NCBI GenBank assembly: GCA_028275005.1
Contig: JAQCNN010000195.1
Location: 1-6,500, forward strand
Direction: 5' to 3'
DNA: 6,500 bases
DNA from: Salinirussus sp.
GTDB lineage: Archaea > Halobacteriota > Halobacteria > Halobacteriales > Haloarculaceae
The notes under the pieces are model-generated. The model had not been told where the DNA came from. It did no database searches and saw only the letters and a program-made list of their open reading frames with translations. Positions 5,350 through 6,500 of the stretch are shown here, piece by piece. Each line of letters opens with the position of its first letter. Position 1 is the stretch's first letter. Made by a program: the position numbers and the translations under genes.

Positions 5350-6500
5350 ATGTCACCGGAGCGTGCGGTCACCGCACAGGGGCTGGTCCGGCGGGCCTGC
5401 GAGACACACGCCGACCGGCCGCTGGCGACCGTCGACGGGGAGACCTGGACCTACGGCGAGGCCTGGAGGCGGGGCGGCCGTCTGGCTGCCGCCTTCGCCG
5501 AACGGGGGCTGGCGGCCGGCGACCGCGTCGGCCTGTTGCTGTCGAATCAACTCGACTACTTCACCGGGCTCTTTGCCTGCCTCCGCGGGGGGTACGCCGC
5601 CGTCCCGATGAACGACATGCTCAGCGCCGAGGAGTGTGAGTATATGCTCGCAGACGCCGGCGCGCGCGGCGCCCTCGTCGGCGGCGGCTTCACCGACGTG
5701 GTGGCGGACATTAGGCCGGCCACCGAGCTAGAGGTGCAGGTCGCCGTCGAGAGCCCCGCCGGCGGCCAGGTGCCCCTGGCCGACGCACTCGGGGCGGCCG
5801 AGGGGGTCCGTGACCACCCGGCCGACCCCGACGACCTCCTCATGCTGCCGTACACCGGCGGGACGACCGGCCGACCCAAAGGGGTACGCCACACCCAGGA
5901 AGGCGTCGCGATGGCGATGCTCGCCCACGTCACCGAACTGGAGATCCGGGACGGCGAGGAGATGCTCTTTACGACGCCGCTGCCCCACTCGGCCGGCTAC
6001 ATCGCCATGTCGGCCCTGGTCCAGGGCGCTCACTTCACCGTCACCAGCGGCTTCGACCCCGGTGAGTTTCTCGCGCTGGTGGACAGCGAGCCGGTCTCCT
6101 GGACCTTCCTCGTTCCGACCCAGATCTACCGTGTCCTCGACCACGACGCACTCGGTGAGACGGACGTCTCGGGGCTCGAGACGGTCGTCTACGGGGCTGC
6201 GCCGATCACCCCCGAGCGCCTGGAGGAGGGGCTGGCGGTCTTCGGGGAGGTGTTCATCCAGCTCTACGGACAGACGGAGATGCCCGACATCGGCACCATC
6301 CTCCCGAAGGCCGACCACGCTGGTGCCGACCAGGTCGACTCCTGTGGGAAGGCGGCGGCGATGGTCGACCTGCGGGTCGCGAACCCGGAGGACCCCGAGG
6401 ACACCGACGCCCTCCCTCCGGGCGAGGAGGGTGAGCTCCTGTTGCGCTCGCCGTACGTGATGGACCGGTACCACGACCGGCCGGCGGCGACGGCGGAGAC
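5350..6500 (+). CDS. Acyl-CoA ligase (AMP-forming), class I adenylate-forming enzyme, 3' end cut off by window
   Basis: Activates a carboxylic acid, probably a fatty or aryl acid, to acyl-AMP and then acyl-CoA in the cytoplasm. The window shows 383 residues of the N-terminal domain. An early WTYGEAW segment and GDRVGLLLSN are typical of the fold. The P-loop-like A3 motif YTGGTTGRPKGV spans 168-179, TPLPHSAGY is the A4 region, VVYGAAPIT (279-287) is A4/A5, and A5 is YGQTE (306-310). The stretch ending in YVMDRYHDRPAATAE at the edge comes just before the expected A7 'TGD' motif and the C-terminal lid with its catalytic Lys, which are outside. Nothing is broken in the visible part. ATG 5350 is chosen because the homologous fold starts within 10 residues and a BRE/TATA sits about 26 bases upstream. 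Substrate cannot be read from this sequence; a feed into PHA or beta-oxidation is conceivable. Confidence 0.93.
   Translation, partial: MSPERAVTAQGLVRRACETHADRPLATVDGETWTYGEAWRRGGRLAAAFAERGLAAGDRVGLLLSNQLDYFTGLFACLRGGYAAVPMNDMLSAEECEYMLADAGARGALVGGGFTDVVADIRPATELEVQVAVESPAGGQVPLADALGAAEGVRDHPADPDDLLMLPYTGGTTGRPKGVRHTQEGVAMAMLAHVTELEIRDGEEMLFTTPLPHSAGYIAMSALVQGAHFTVTSGFDPGEFLALVDSEPVSWTFLVPTQIYRVLDHDALGETDVSGLETVVYGAAPITPERLEEGLAVFGEVFIQLYGQTEMPDIGTILPKADHAGADQVDSCGKAAAMVDLRVANPEDPEDTDALPPGEEGELLLRSPYVMDRYHDRPAATAE

Overview
The window is about 69% GC by eye. Its proteins are acidic and rich in Asp, Glu, Ala, Val and Gly, its codons end mostly in G or C, and its genes lack Shine-Dalgarno sites. 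Several starts instead have a BRE/TATA-like patch about 25-30 bases upstream, as expected for leaderless archaeal transcripts. This points to a haloarchaeon (class Halobacteria). The class III PHA synthase fits Haloarcula-like or related polyester-making genera, but genus cannot be fixed from this sequence. It looks like ordinary chromosome: I see no insertion sequence, integrase, tRNA, rRNA, CRISPR array or phage gene.

Layout from left to right. (1) Bases 1-1220 (+) hold the 3' part of phaC, the catalytic subunit of polyhydroxyalkanoate (PHA) synthase, with its Cys-Asp-His triad and an unusual tail made of an acidic linker plus a helix-hairpin-helix domain. (2) A 213-base gap holds only a weak dyad and a possible promoter. 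(3) Bases 1434-1901 (+) encode a small Rossmann-like SLOG/TIGR00725 protein. (4) It converges, with an 11-base gap, on a minus-strand pair: a 118-residue UspA-type protein (3541-3897) followed by a 505-residue protein of the GCS2 (glutamate-cysteine ligase-like) superfamily (1913-3430). (5) Divergent from the Usp gene, a probable 66-residue protein with a CxxCxC...H cluster (3973-4173) precedes a membrane-anchored SMP-30/strictosidine-synthase-like beta-propeller (4216-5325). (6) At 5350 an acyl-CoA ligase (AMP-forming) gene starts and runs off the right edge.

Functional links are loose. PhaC polymerises hydroxyacyl-CoA, and the acyl-CoA ligase makes acyl-CoA, so both handle acyl-thioesters. 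They lie 4 kb apart behind separate promoters, so a shared pathway is only a possibility. The Usp and GCS2-like genes may form a minus-strand unit, and the small Cys-rich gene and the propeller gene a plus-strand one. I found no convincing multi-gene novel system. The points most worth a second look are the HhH tail on PhaC, the long GCS2-like enzyme, the Cys-rich small protein, and the propeller that lacks some of its usual metal-ligand residues.
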